From assembly GCF_014633365.1 (NCBI RefSeq), contig NC_068340.1, positions 22,733,879 to 22,797,878 of the forward strand: 64,000 nucleotides of DNA. Direction: 5' to 3'. Source of the DNA: Diospyros lotus (Eukaryota > Streptophyta > Magnoliopsida > Ericales > Ebenaceae). The notes below the pieces were generated by a model, which saw nothing but the letters and a program-made list of their open reading frames with translations, was not told where the DNA came from and searched no databases. Both the position numbers and the translations under genes were made by a program. Position 1 is the first letter of the stretch; each line of letters begins with the position of its first letter. Shown in pieces: positions 21,332 to 31,728 of the stretch.

Positions 21332-22614
21332 ATCGTTCCTTGGCTGTTAATGTCCGATGGCTCCTTTGTGATTGATTTCCGACGATTTAGGCCGCGATCT
21401 TTAGCGACCCAAGCTGGTTCAACGAGCTACCATTTATCGGTGGTGCTCGGTCAGTCGTTAAGATTGTAGTGAGTGAGGAGTCGATTCTTCATGTTGATTG
21501 GAAATTATAGTCGAATTGAATTAGAAGATTTCCAGCTGTAGAATCCGCTGCGACTGACTCTTCCAAACGCCGAAGCAGACTCAAAGCCAGGCGATTCGGG
21601 ATTGGAAGTGTTGTCGATTTTTGGAGGCGAAGCTGACAGTGACGCTCGGTTGTGAAACTCAAGCGTGTTGCTGACTTCAGTGGCGACTTTGAAGGACGGT
21701 AACGAAGCCGACCTCGGCCATCCAAGCAAGCTTAGGGAGTGACAGCAGTGACGCGAGTTGGTCGAACGACTAGAGTGGGTGACCAGAGGGTGACGTGAAC
21801 GGCCAGGAGGTCGCAATTTGGACTTGGGAGTGTTGCAACCATCTGAGGTGAGCGTAAGCCCATCGGAGGTGAAGTGGACGACCCAGACTGGTAAGCTTCC
21901 TATAGGTGTGGCTGTGGCAGTTTTGATCGGGAACTCCATTCGGAATTCTGTGGGTGTGGCCGCTGGATCGAAAGGCACGGTGGTGCTGCAAATTTTTGGG
22001 TCGAGAAGCAATTCTGACCGTTCGGGTGAGGCGAGCTGCCCACCTTGTTCGGAAGGGGATTCCGACCATTATAGAAGAATTAACCCAGGGAGAATCAAGC
22101 CCATAACTAGCGACTGAAGCAATGAGCAAGTGATTTTCGTTGGTGATTTGGAGGCGACTTGGCTGGGCGGTGTTCCAGCGACTCTGGAGATCTGGAAGGT
22201 GGTTAGGTGTAGGAAGGTGCTAATCTCCAAGCCAGCGAGCCCCCTCAGTTCGGAATTGGAAGGTACAGCAGGTGAGTGACCCTCGGCCAATAATTTCAGT
22301 AATTATTATACGGAAATCGGGAGCAACAGGTTGAATTCGGCTGAGATTTTTAGTGATTCAGAGCAGCAGAGTTGATTAATTTAGTTAGGCGAAGGCATGG
22401 TAGCTATTTGGAGTCAATTGGTTTTCTAGAGGCTATTTATCCGTTGCGTTAGTCAACTTGAATTGGCAACTCAGTTGCAAATCAGAGTGGCGCAGCGGAT
22501 TCGGTGGGTTTCATGTGGGAAGTGGACTCCTCCAGCTTATCCAGCTCGTGGGTTGTTGGTGCTTGAGGCTGTGAGCAAAGGGAAACAAAGGCAGCCAAGG
22601 GGAGCAGTGCATAC
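21332..22614 (+). other. Element E leader region, no recognised coding
   Basis: This is a G-rich, relatively GC-balanced segment, distinct from the AT-rich surroundings, between the primer-binding site and the ORF. Short open frames exist on both strands (for example minus 21505-22011 and plus 21818-22117), but none has recognisable motifs and they overlap each other, so I do not call them genes. It may contain packaging signals or captured host sequence. Confidence 0.5.
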
Positions 22615-23896
22615 ATGGAGCAAATGAGCCCTAAATTGCAGCAAAAGAATGCTTCATTTTCAGCTGGAATGGAGCTTCAATGGCAGCCAAAGAATGCTAC
22701 ATTTTTAGTTGGCCAGAAGCATCAAATTTGGGAAAAGAAGTTTGAGAATGAGACTAGCCGAAGGGACAAAGGAACTAGCAGTGGGTTTGATGAAGTGTGT
22801 AAGGAATTTGGTCGAATGTTTCACGAGAAGTTGCAAGAGTTTGCAATGATACTATCTAAGGAGTATCATTACACTTTTCCTGCTGAATACTTTGATGACT
22901 ATCATGGAAGTTTCAACAAAGAGGAGTTTCTTAAAATGGAGAAGCCGAAGGAAGAAAAAAGTGAGGAAAAGGAATTGGAGGAAGGCAATCAATCAATTGA
23001 CAGCCTCTCAAGCACTCTTACTAGTGCTAAGACACTTGGTCAGGTGTCAATCATTGAGCAATCGTTGGCTGGAAGTGAAGTTGCAGCATCTCCTGATGTT
23101 AATGCTCACAAGCAGCCTTGGTATGAGTATTCAAGGAAAGAATACAAACCTCCATTGCTGCATTTTGAGGTTGCTGTTGATATTTCTGCAGCAAAACATG
23201 GCTGTGGGATGAATGGGTCGACTTCAAATATTCCAGAGAGTATTGGGATGTCTTTTGCCACATCATTCTCTACTCAAATCTGGTGCTGCATTACCTGTTT
23301 TTCATCATGTAGGAACCATTCAAGGAGTTCAACAGCCTGTTGGGAGTTTTTCTAGTGGATGTTTAGCCTCAAACAATCTCCCTATTGCTCTTTCTCAGAT
23401 ATCTAATGGCAGCTCACATGATCATTCAAGGGGGCAGGACACATTCGCAAAAGAAAGAGATGCTGATTTCTCTTTCAGCCAAGGGAATTTTTCTATGAGT
23501 TATGATCATGAAAGTAGTCCTCTCGACCAGCAGCAAATTCAAAGGGGTGAGGAATTTTGGAGGCCGGTTGTAGCTGGAAAAAAACTAAGCGAGGTAGCTG
23601 AAGAAGTTGTAGGTTTTGCCAAAGGGGTTGTAGCTGGAAAAAAACTAAGGGAGGTAGCTGAAGAAGTTGTAGGTTTTGCTGAAGGGAACAAAATTCCAGC
23701 TGTTGTGTTGGTTTCCCCTCTAGTTGGAAAATTCAAATGCTGGTCTATTGCATTGACTGATGAACAGATGGTTGAAGTCGATGTGGCAGCAAGTCATGAT
23801 GTTGTTACGGTTGAGGAAAAAGAAAAGAGGAAAAAGTCTAGAAGGATAAAGAAGGAAAGAAGCATTAAATTGATAGAGAAAGCTGGAATTGGATGA
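22615..23896 (+). pseudogene. Unrecognised ORF of Element E, one frameshift
   Basis: The ATG at 22615 (MEQMSPKLQQKNASFSAGME) opens a frame to 23355. The reading continues in another frame to the stop at 23894-23896, so a single frameshift within about 23213-23355 separates two parts that together make roughly 425 codons. Features seen are an acidic/lysine cluster EKPKEEKSEEKELEEG (about 22943-22990), a 20-residue tandem repeat VVAGKKLSEVAEEVVGFAKG (23568-23687) and a basic C-terminus EKEKRKKSRRIKKERS. I recognise no Gag zinc knuckle, protease or pol motif. It could be a captured host gene or a highly diverged structural protein. The overlap may be a mutation or a programmed shift; I cannot tell. 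Confidence 0.55.
23568..23687 (+). repeat. Two tandem 60-bp units inside the Element E ORF
   Basis: The units begin GTTGTAGCTGGAAAAAAACT and keep the reading frame, encoding a 20-residue repeat with only two or three substitutions between copies (S/R, K/E). The high similarity implies a recent duplication. Confidence 0.85.
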
Positions 23897-23957
23897 ATAT
23901 GAACGGCTCAACGTAATAAATTTCTTGGGGACAAGAAACTTTTCAAGGAGAGGGAAT

Positions 23958-24394
23958 TGTCACAACCCAAGAGTTAATTATAATAGCTATGCTATATTTC
24001 TTTTACTTTAATTGTTGCACCTATATTCCAGCTATCAATTCTGTTAGAATTGGAAAGGCCACATGTGAGGCCTTAGGAAAAGGACAAAATAGTTTGTTGT
24101 AACTGCTGGAGGGGGAATGATCTGCTGCATTCACACCCACACCAAGCAGCACCTATATATATTCATCCCATTCCATGGGAGAAGGCATCCTGAAAATTAT
24201 TGAATTGAAATCCATTTTCTTCCCTCTACCATTCTTTCTCTCTCGTTCTTCTTCCTCTCTCTCTTCTGTTCTTCTATTTCTCCCTCTCTTTCTCTTAATA
24301 TCTATCCCACTTTCTACTAATTTCCCCCTTCCTACAATCTGATTTTTCTTCCCCAATTCCTCTCTAACCCATCACGAACCCTAGGTTCGTGACA
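23958..24394 (+). repeat. 3' LTR of Element E (437 bp)
   Basis: It is nearly identical to 20883-21317, including the terminal hairpin CACGAACC/GGTTCGTG. The 2-base length difference comes from one CA insertion near the CTAATCTG/CTACAATCTG position. Confidence 0.92.
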
Positions 24395-24399
24395 TACTC

Positions 24400-26116
24400 T
24401 GATGGTATTTAGCTTAGTCACTAGGGGCGAATGTCTCTTGATAATTGATACCATAAGACTGTGTGAAGTCCTTTTCTCAATACTATAGGCCAATTGAGTT
24501 CATCATCAATAGGTTTATCATTGAAATTTGTCAAAAGTGGCCAAATATATATACAACTGCCTAATCTAGATTTGGAAATATATATAATATGGGATACAAT
24601 CGAAACATATAATCAAGAAATAATCTTCTAGGAGATACAATAATAGCAGCAGCAACAACAACATATCCAGCCTTTATCCCACTATGTGGGGAAATAATCT
24701 TCTAGGAGATGTATCGCAAAAATATAGAAAGAAAGATCAAGCATATCAAGCCCAAAATATGGACAAGGGATCTCGGTAGTTTCTAATAGAATTACCTTCA
24801 CTTACCCTCAGATCCAGGTCAGGGTCTTGGTCAGTCTCAAGACATGTTTGTCGTTCAATCCCTTCTTGACTTGACTTCCTTTGAGAGTAAACTTGAAGTT
24901 CATTGGTACAAGGATGGGAAGGATGGTGACTGGTGAAAGGATTTGGATCAGGTTGTGATTGCTGAGAACTTGATTTGGATGGATCAGGTTGTTGCTGTTG
25001 TTGTTGGCTCGAGATGAAAGGACTAGAGATGGAAGGAAGGTGCCAAAATTGATATTCTTGAGGATTATTTAGAGTGTCCTCTCCTTGAATGTCCGTTTTG
25101 AAATAATAGGGCTGATTTTCAAAAAAGGTTACATCCATTGAAGTGAAAAAATGTTTGTATTATGGGAAATAACATTTGTAACCTTTTTGATGAGAGTAGC
25201 AAGAAATATGCATTTGACGGATTTGGGATCAAGTTTGCTTCGAAATTGGTGATGTACATGGACAAAAGCAGAACAACCAAAGACCTTTAGAGGAATGTGT
25301 GGGAAAGATTGAAGAAGAAGTTGACTTGGTGTTTGATGGTTGGGAGTGTGTGAGGGCATTCTATTGATGAGATGGGTGGCCGTAAGAATGGCTTCACCCC
25401 AAAAGTGTTTAGGGACATTTGAAGAAAACAAGAGTGATTTGGCTAGTTCTAAAAAATGTCGGTTCTTACGTTCAACAACCCTATTTTGTTGGGGTGTATC
25501 AACACAAGAGCTCTGAGCTCTGATGAATAATGCCCTGATTTGAAAGATAGTCCGTAAGGATAGAATTGAAGGATTCCTTTGCATTATATGTTCTCAAGAT
25601 TTGAATCTTGGCATGAAATTGACTTTGAATCATTGAATGAAAATTCTAAAAAATTTGAGTAGCCTCAAACTTTTCTTTCATAAGAAATACCCAAGCAAGG
25701 TGTGTATAATCACCAATAAAAGAGATAAATCAACGAGAACCAGTAATATTTTTGACTCAAGAGGGCCCCCACACATTATTGTGAATCATAGAAAAAGGAT
25801 GGGATGCTTTGTGGGTTTGGCTAAGATAACTATTCCGAATATGTTTAGAATATTGGCAAATTTTACATTGAAACAAATGTGAATCTTTATTCTTAAACAA
25901 TGAAGGAAACAATTTTCTAAGGTATACAAAATTAGGGTGACCTAACCTATAGTTACATAACATAGTTGCACTATTATTATCAGAAGGAAAATTAGAGGGA
26001 GAGGGACAAATAGAACTTTCTGAGGGTAGACAATTGTTGGGATGAACTTGTTCACTCTGGAGGTCATTCCTTTTGAGGAGATAGAGTCTTGAACATGCGT
26101 TAGCATTGTCAATCAT
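24400..26116 (-). pseudogene. Copia B integrase, linker and start of reverse transcriptase, broken
   Basis: The minus-strand order starts with GAG-pre-integrase LGHPNFVYLRKLFPSLF and CKICQYSKHIRNS (zinc-binding H-C-C) near 25830-25960. The integrase core end CVDTPQQNRVVERKNRHFLE follows (about 25440-25500), then HFWGEAILTATHLINRMPS and KVFGCSAFVHVHH. The linker has the conserved DVTFFENQPYYF (25100-25136) and a glutamine run QQQQQQ near 24990. The segment with LNWPIVLRKG (near 24480-24510) leads into the reverse transcriptase, which continues beyond Element E at 20882. Several stops and shifts are present. Confidence 0.8.
24617..24710 (-). mobile_element. 54-bp RTE LINE tail insertion with 20-bp target-site duplication
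   Basis: GAAATAATCTTCTAGGAGAT occurs at 24617-24636 and, identical, at 24691-24710. Between them, on the minus strand, is CCCACATAGTGGGATAAAGG and a TTGTTGTTGCTGCTGC tail, the RTE 3' terminus. The perfect 20-bp duplication shows it is a genuine, recent, extremely 5'-truncated LINE insertion into Copia B. Confidence 0.85.
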
Positions 26117-27449
26117 CTTCCCTGAAATCCGATCTTAAAATTCACACAAATTATTTGAGAACTTGGCCACGCAATTGTGATCAGTGGTAAGTTTACTGAT
26201 TGACAATAAATTACAGTCTAAGTTAGGAATCAAGAGAACAGATTTTAGGGTAAGGTTCTTGGATAGAGCTATTGAACTTGTCCCTACTACCCTTGATAGG
26301 GACCCATCTACAATCTTTACAGCCAATTTTCATCACAGGGATTAAATCTTGTCAGTAGCTTGATATCTCTAGTCATGTGGTCAGAGTTAACAATCCACAC
26401 AGTTGATAGTTCACGTTTAGCATTGAAAGCACTTAGGAAATTACCTTTGTGGGCTATGGAACTGGAGGCAATCACTAAAGATTGAGTGGGCTGTGATTGG
26501 CCAAACATTTTTTCCAGCCATTCCATCTGTTCCTTGCTGAAAAGGGTTCTGAGGCTATAGTGGTCTCCTCCATAGAAGCTTTATTGCCCCGACTTTTCCT
26601 CTCATAAGCAGGCTTCCAATCCGCTAGTTTGCTGTGTATCTCCCAACAGGTGTCCCTTGTGTGACCTGTTTTATGACAGTGATCACACTAAGGATGCCCC
26701 TTTTTTTGTTTGGTTGGTTGTTGAATGCGTCGAGTGGTTAGGGCTGAAGTTTCTAGATTTGGAGTGGTAGTCTTCAACATTATTTTCTTCCAGCTCTCCT
26801 CTTGACGAACATCAGAAAAGGCCTCCCGAATACTTGGTAGAGGTTTACCTAGAATTCTCCCTCTCACTCCATTTATGTTTTTGTTTAAGCCTATAAGGAA
26901 CTTGTATAATCTCTTTTTTCAACAATCTATTTATACTTGGCTGCATCTTCCAGACAATTCCATTGGATCATATCATACTTATCCAATTGAAGCCAATACT
27001 TGTTGAGTGAATTGAAGTACTAGGTAACATTGGATTCTCCTTGCCACAGATCATCAAGTATGCTTTCAATCTCAAACAACTTTGATGCATTTTCAACATG
27101 TGAGTAAGCCTCCTTAGCAGCTTCCCAGATATCGTGTGCAGTGTCATATAGCAAAAAATTCTCACCAATTTCATTAGTCATGGAGTTAATAAGTCAGGGC
27201 ATTACCATGTTGTTCTCGGATTTCCACATTCGGAACTTTGGGTCTTCCTCCTCCCATTTGCTTGTGGTTCCAGTTAGGTAGTCATCATTCTCCTTTTCAC
27301 AGATGAACATCATGACAGATTGGGACCACTGGAGGGAGTTTTTGCCCATTCAATTTGTGGCCGGTGATAGTAAACATGTTGTCTACGGCTCCTGTGTTGC
27401 TGGTTGGATGGGGGATGACCTTTGAAGACAGATTGCTTTTCCCATCCAT
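26117..27449 (-). pseudogene. Copia B gag and protease, broken
   Basis: The minus-strand ATG at 27449 begins MDGKSNLSSKVIPHP. The copia gag core follows as FTITGHKLNGQN and, near 27100-27200, NSMTNEIGENFLLYDTAHDI. A zinc knuckle CDHCHKTGHTRDTC is encoded at about 26650-26695. The protease region shows TVWIVNSDHMTRDIKLLTRF (26345-26405), where the catalytic D-S-G triplet is lost by a small deletion, so it would be inactive. The next part, VGTSSIALSKNLTLKSVLLI, is typical of the protease C-terminal side. Stops occur in gag. Confidence 0.8.
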
Positions 27450-27601
27450 GTTGTAATTAGCAGATCTGGAGATTGCATGAGTGATTGAAGGATTGGAAGC
27501 CGGCCTGGCAGTTGCTGCCGGTGTGGATGTGGTGGTAAAGAAAAGATAAGAGCTGCCTAGGGTTTAACAAAAGAGGAGGATTTTTCCCTGCTCTGATACC
27601 A

Positions 27602-27734
27602 TGCAGAAATTTGAGGGAGAAGAACTGATCTTTATTCATCATAGTGAACATAATATATATACAACATAGATCTTTTTGGTTTCCTAATATATACACAACA
27701 ATTAGGAAATTATGTCTACATTACTTTAGGAAAC
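27602..27734 (-). repeat. 5' LTR of Copia B, outer piece split by insertion
   Basis: The sequence starting TGCAGAAATTTGAGG matches the first part of 18917-19184. It is broken after GGAAAC at 27734 by the solo LTR and resumes at 30518-30654, ending CTCTACA. Confidence 0.85.
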
Positions 27735-28298
27735 TGTAACACCCGGTGTAACCGGTGTTAAGAGAATAAGAAAGGAAGTAAGTAAACTTCCAAAAATACC
27801 CTTGAGAAGGTGATGGATCCTTGAGATTGAGAATGCTCATGAGAAGGGTATTTTGGTAATTTGGATAGAGAAATCCAATAAAGGGTATTTTGATAAATTA
27901 AAATAATTCCTATGAAGAATTAGGTGTGTAAGTGAATAAAAATCCCAATTTGGTATTTATGTGGAGATATATGGGATTAATAAATTCACAAAGAGTAATT
28001 GGGAATTTTGGAATTTAATTCCATAAAGGAAATTTAATTTTGAAATAGGGAAAATGGTGGATATTAAATTATTTGAGGAGAATAATTATATTTTCCTTAA
28101 GTTGTGAATTAATGTGGTAATGCCACTTGGAGAGATGAGATTAAACTTGGAAGCCAAGGTTAGTGTCTTGTTGTGACACTTGGCATTTTGTGGTTCAAGT
28201 ATAATTGGGTGAATTAAATAAATGCAAAAGTTATGATAATTGGTCTTGTAAGCATTTAATGAGAGGCATAATTATATGGATTAAAGTAAATCCAAAAG

Positions 28299-28420
28299 AA
28301 AATGGTAAATGGTCACCATTAATGCCTTGGAAAATATGAGATTTAAATAAATCTAATGAAAAATGGGAAAATGGTCACCCATTAATGCTTGGAAAATTGT
28401 GGGATTTATTTAAATGAGAA
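28299..28420 (+). repeat. Tandem ~61-bp repeat within the solo LTR
   Basis: Two consecutive units share AAATGG-AAATGGTCACC, CATTAATGC and TTGGAAAAT in the same order, diverged by substitutions and small indels. Confidence 0.55.
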
Positions 28421-29815
28421 AGAAAGTATTATGTCTTTCAAGTGGTCTCTCATGTGATGGTTATGAAAATAGTCTCATTTAAGTAAATGAGAAATAAATG
28501 AAAAATGCAAGTGATCTAAGGGCTTAGATGCATTCTTGAGAAGTAGAATGAATCCAAAGGTGAGGATTCAAAGAGAAGAAATGGCATGGATTGCCAAATA
28601 TTAAGAGATGAGTGGTTGAGATTAAATCTTTCAAAAGCACTTGGATTGTGCTTTAAATTGAAGGTTGAGATCTTCTCTTATAAAGTGAATAAAATCCAAT
28701 GGATGAGAGTAATCAAGACCAAAGCACATGGATTGTGCTTTCTTGTGTGGTTGGGATTTTCTTTCAAAAAGCAAATGGAAATCAAGGGCTAAGATCAAGT
28801 CTTGAAATTGAGATTTCAAGACAAGAGTAGTATTTAAAGGGAAAGTAAGCCCTTGTCTCAAGTTTTGCCATTTCAAAGAGAGAAAGAAAATGAGAGGAAG
28901 GAAGAGTTGTCTTCCAAGAAGAAGAAAGGGAGAAAATGAAAGAATGGAGAAGAAAGGAAGATCAAATCAAGGTAAGTTCCATTCTTCTCTTCTCTACTTA
29001 GTGATCTTATATGCAAGGAAAGTGAGTTTTTGTTTTAATGCCATCCTAGATGGGAGAAGAGAATGGGGAAGCTCTCTTGAGAAGAAGATTTAAAGCTTCA
29101 AAGAGAAGATTGTTAAGGTAAGGGATGGCCCCAAGTGGTGGAGGCCTTGCATTGCATTGTAAGTAGGTTGCATAAATTTGTATGTATCTCTTTGCATGCT
29201 TTATTGTACATGAGACCTATGGCCATGGGGGTGGGGAAAAGTGGTAGGTTGATGCCTCAAACCATGTTGGGTTGTGAGGATGGAATAACCTAACCATGCT
29301 TGCATGCATTTGCCATTACATAAATTTGTTATGCTTGTATTTACTTTGCATATGTACCCTTACTGAGCTTTTGAGCTCATGAGGTTTTATCCTCCCCTTT
29401 TAGGTTGTTCTTATGCCAAAAGAAGAAAGGGAAGGTGTTGGAAGCTTGTGCTTGAGGCTCATGGTGTATCATCTATTTTGTTGTAAAGTTAAGGTTTAAA
29501 GAAGCCTAGGCATGTGATTATTTATTTGTGACCTTATGGCTTAGGGAAGCCTATTTGTTGTATTTAATCATGTGTGGTGTTTGTTTATGGATGTTGTTAT
29601 GTGAGCAACAATAGGATGTGTAAGGCTTATGTATGAAATGGAAGGAGATTTTGATATATGTTGTGTATTCATCAAGAGGTGGATTAAGCCTTAATTATGG
29701 AGAATTAAAGGCAAACCAAGATAAATGTGAAGTTTATTTGTTTAATTTAAATTCTGGAAAATTTGGGCTTAGGAGGCCCCAAGAAGGAAAAAAAAAAAAA
29801 GAAAAGAAGTGTGGA

Positions 29816-30036
29816 AGGCAGCTGGAGCAGCAGAGGGCTGCCAGCCAGCTGCAGGCCGTAGGGCGGCCGCGTGCGTGGCCAGGAGAGCGCCCGCCGCCAG
29901 GCGAGCGCGCGCGGGCGCGCTCGCGCGGCTAGGCGCGCGGGCAGGTGCGCTGCCCCTCGGCCGCGCGCGGCATGCGTGGCCAGCTGCCAGATGGGCCCTG
30001 CTCGGGCCCCGGGCGGGCCAGCGGACCCCGCCGGCC
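29816..30036. other. GC-rich, CpG-dense island inside AT-rich solo LTR
   Basis: About 220 bases are dominated by G and C with many CG dinucleotides (for example GCGAGCGCGCGCGGGCGCGC near 29900), bracketed by an A-run (29790-29802) and a T-run (30040-30050). Open frames in it exist on both strands only because stop codons are rare at this composition, so no protein is called. Confidence 0.7.
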
Positions 30037-30517
30037 AATTTTTTTTTAAAAAATGGAATTTTGGGAGAAATTGGGGCATATCTTTATTGATTTTTGGGCC
30101 CCGGAGGAATTTTCAAAATAAATGGATTTTCGGGCATTTTTGGAGAAAATGCCGAAATTTTGGAAAATTGAAATGATGAGTTTTTCCTCCAAAAATTGGT
30201 GATCCATCAATGGATTGGTTTAGATGGTGATTTTTGGAGCCCGGTAAAATTCTTCGATGAAAAAGAATTAAATAAAATGAGAAAAATGGCGGTTGGGCGC
30301 CTGAAGGAGATTTTCTTTATAGCCAATGCGGTGTGGCTAAAGCCCAATTCTGCTAGCGAATCCTGGGATTCCGTGAAGGGAAGGTCGAGCCTAGTTCCCA
30401 CCTAGGGTGTTTCGTCTTGAAACATGGCCCACCCTTCGCCAAAGGCCGGGCAGGTGGACAATTCGGGTGATTGTTCACGAGTAACACCCGTAAGTGGGAG
30501 CGGGGCATTACAGAAAC

Positions 30518-30654
30518 CTACAGCTAGCTGTGAGGGAGAGAGAGAGATTTATTCTCTCTACTCAATCTAGGAAATAGGTTGACTTTACAGAAAAGGAAAG
30601 TTAGAAAATAGGAAACAGAATAATTAGTTGGTTAATATTCTCGAAATCTCTACA
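30518..30654 (-). repeat. 5' LTR of Copia B, second piece
   Basis: The sequence after the GAAAC duplication continues CTACAGCTAGCTGTGAGGGA in register with 19050-19184 and ends CTCTACA, followed by the TTATC duplication at 30655-30659. Confidence 0.85.
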
Positions 30655-30659
30655 TTATC

Positions 30660-31524
30660 TTTGATTCTAAAGCTGTTTTGGTGTGGGATTGGAGTACTAG
30701 ACGTCATAGGACATAATTTGAGGGAGTTATCATCTCTCTTTACCATCAGTTTGTACTGTTACTACAACCACATCTTTATTGATTCATTGTAGATTGAGCC
30801 ATCCTTATTTGTCTTTATTGAAATGGATGAATCCATCTTTCTCTTCTTTACAACCTTTAGATTGTGAATCTTGCCAATTGGGCAAACATGTATGCTCTTC
30901 TTGTCCCAATCAAATTAATAAAAGAGCTGATTCTCCTTGTGCATAATGATATTAGGTCCAACTATAGTTCAATTTAAACAAGGTTGTTCTTACTTTGTTA
31001 CTTTTATTGATGGTTACTCTCATTGTACTTGGCTCTATTTGATGAAGGATCAAACTGAATTGATGTCTTTATTCCCTTCATTTTATAATGAGGTTAAAAC
31101 TTAGTTTGATTCTTTTGTTCATATCCTTCGAAGTGATACGCCAAGGAGTATTACACCAAGTCTTTTCTATTTTCTGGTATTCTTCATCAAACTTTGTGTC
31201 CATATACTCCACAACAGAATGGAGTGGCAGAACATAAAAATTATCATCTCATTGAGACATCTCGTACCTTATTAATTCATATGCATGTTCCTTTTTCTTT
31301 TTTGAAAAGGTGCTTTTTTGACTTCATGTTATCTGATTAATTAGATGCCTTCTACTATTCTTAATGAAAACATTCCTAGTACTCTACTTTTTCCCTCAAG
31401 AACCCTTATATCCCCTTCCTCTTCGTATTTTTGGTTTCACTTGTTTTGTTCATCTTTTATCCCTAGGAAGGGACAGACTATCACCTAGATTTGTTAAATG
31501 TGTCTTCTTGGGGTATTCACGGTT
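30660..31524 (+). pseudogene. Copia A integrase, broken, cut at LTR junction
   Basis: With frame changes it reads CESCQLGKHVCSSCPNQ (GAG-pre-integrase zinc site, 30852-30905), YFVTFIDGYSHCTWLYLMKD (about 30990-31050) and PYTPQQNGVAEHKNYHLIET (about 31203-31260), the region with the integrase catalytic glutamate. It ends KCVFLGYSRF at 31498-31524, exactly where the inverted LTR begins. Stops near 30945-30950 and 31100 were seen. Confidence 0.8.
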
Positions 31525-31728
31525 TGTGAAATGATATACAAAACTGAGAGAAAAGAAGAGAGGGAAAAGAGAGATTGGAGGGAAAAACTAATTCAATTAT
31601 ACTCAGCTAGGGTTATAAGTATTTATACTAAACTACTGTAACTGCCATGTGCAAGTTAGCTAAGCTGGGTGCATGGTACAACTAATATATACAACACCTA
31701 ATACACTCAAACTAATATGTTCTCAACA
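31525..31728 (-). repeat. 3' LTR of Copia A, inverted (204 bp)
   Basis: On the minus strand it starts TGTTGAGAACA and ends TCATTTCACA, matching 17134-17320 (TGTTTAGAACA...TTTCTCA). Its inner side meets a polypurine tract GCTTGAGAGGAAG (31729-31741, minus). Its outer terminus directly abuts the integrase reading frame at 31524. Confidence 0.85.

Larger units (their letters stand above)
20883..24394 (+). mobile_element. Element E: non-autonomous LTR retrotransposon with unrecognised ORF
   Basis: It is 3,512 bp with two nearly identical LTRs (20883-21317 and 23958-24394), a primer-binding site TGGTATCAGAGC at 21320-21331, a polypurine tract AAGGAGAGGGAAT before 23958 and a perfect TACTC duplication (20878-20882 and 24395-24399). 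By eye the LTRs differ at about seven substitutions plus one 2-base indel, so it is recent. The 2.6-kb interior contains no recognisable gag, protease, reverse transcriptase, RNase H or integrase, so its mobilising enzymes must come from elsewhere. It carries an unrelated coding region (22615-23896). Orientation is fixed by PBS and PPT. Confidence 0.9.
27735..30512 (+). repeat. Large solo LTR (2,778 bp) with GAAAC duplication
   Basis: It starts TGTAACACCCGG and ends GGGGCATTACA, with GAAAC on both sides (27730-27734 and 30513-30517). The terminal inverted repeat TGTAA/TTACA, the large size and an internal CTTACTGAGCTTTTGAGCTC motif before a CT-rich tract (29357-29402) are like LTRs of Tekay/Del-type Ty3/gypsy elements. 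A TATTTAAAGGG site (near 28831) and a GT donor-like CAAGGTAAGTTCC (28968) suggest plus-strand transcription, but orientation is not certain. It contains a short GC-rich island (29816-30036) and no protein-coding gene. It splits the 5' LTR of Copia B. Confidence 0.8.
18917..30654 (-). mobile_element. Copia B: full Ty1/copia element, minus strand, with four internal insertions
   Basis: The LTRs are at 18917-19184 (3') and 27602-30654 (5', interrupted at 27735-30512). The flanking duplication is TTATC (18912-18916 and 30655-30659). The primer-binding site is at 27590-27601 (minus TGGTATCAGAGC) and the polypurine tract CTTGAGAAGAAG at 19185-19196. The minus-strand order gag, protease, integrase, reverse transcriptase, RNase H is that of Ty1/copia. 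Inserted into it are a solo gypsy LTR (20336-20781), Element E (20883-24394), an RTE tail (24637-24690) and a 2.8-kb solo LTR (27735-30512). Without these it would be about 5 kb. It has several frameshifts. Confidence 0.88.

Noticed and set aside
21505..22011. 168-codon minus-strand frame in Element E
   Set aside because: It lies opposite the element's transcription, overlaps plus-strand frames and shows no recognisable motif.
29747..30176. Overlapping open frames on both strands in the GC-rich block
   Set aside because: They exist because stop codons are rare at this base composition. They are low-complexity A/R/P proteins inside a solo LTR with no motif.
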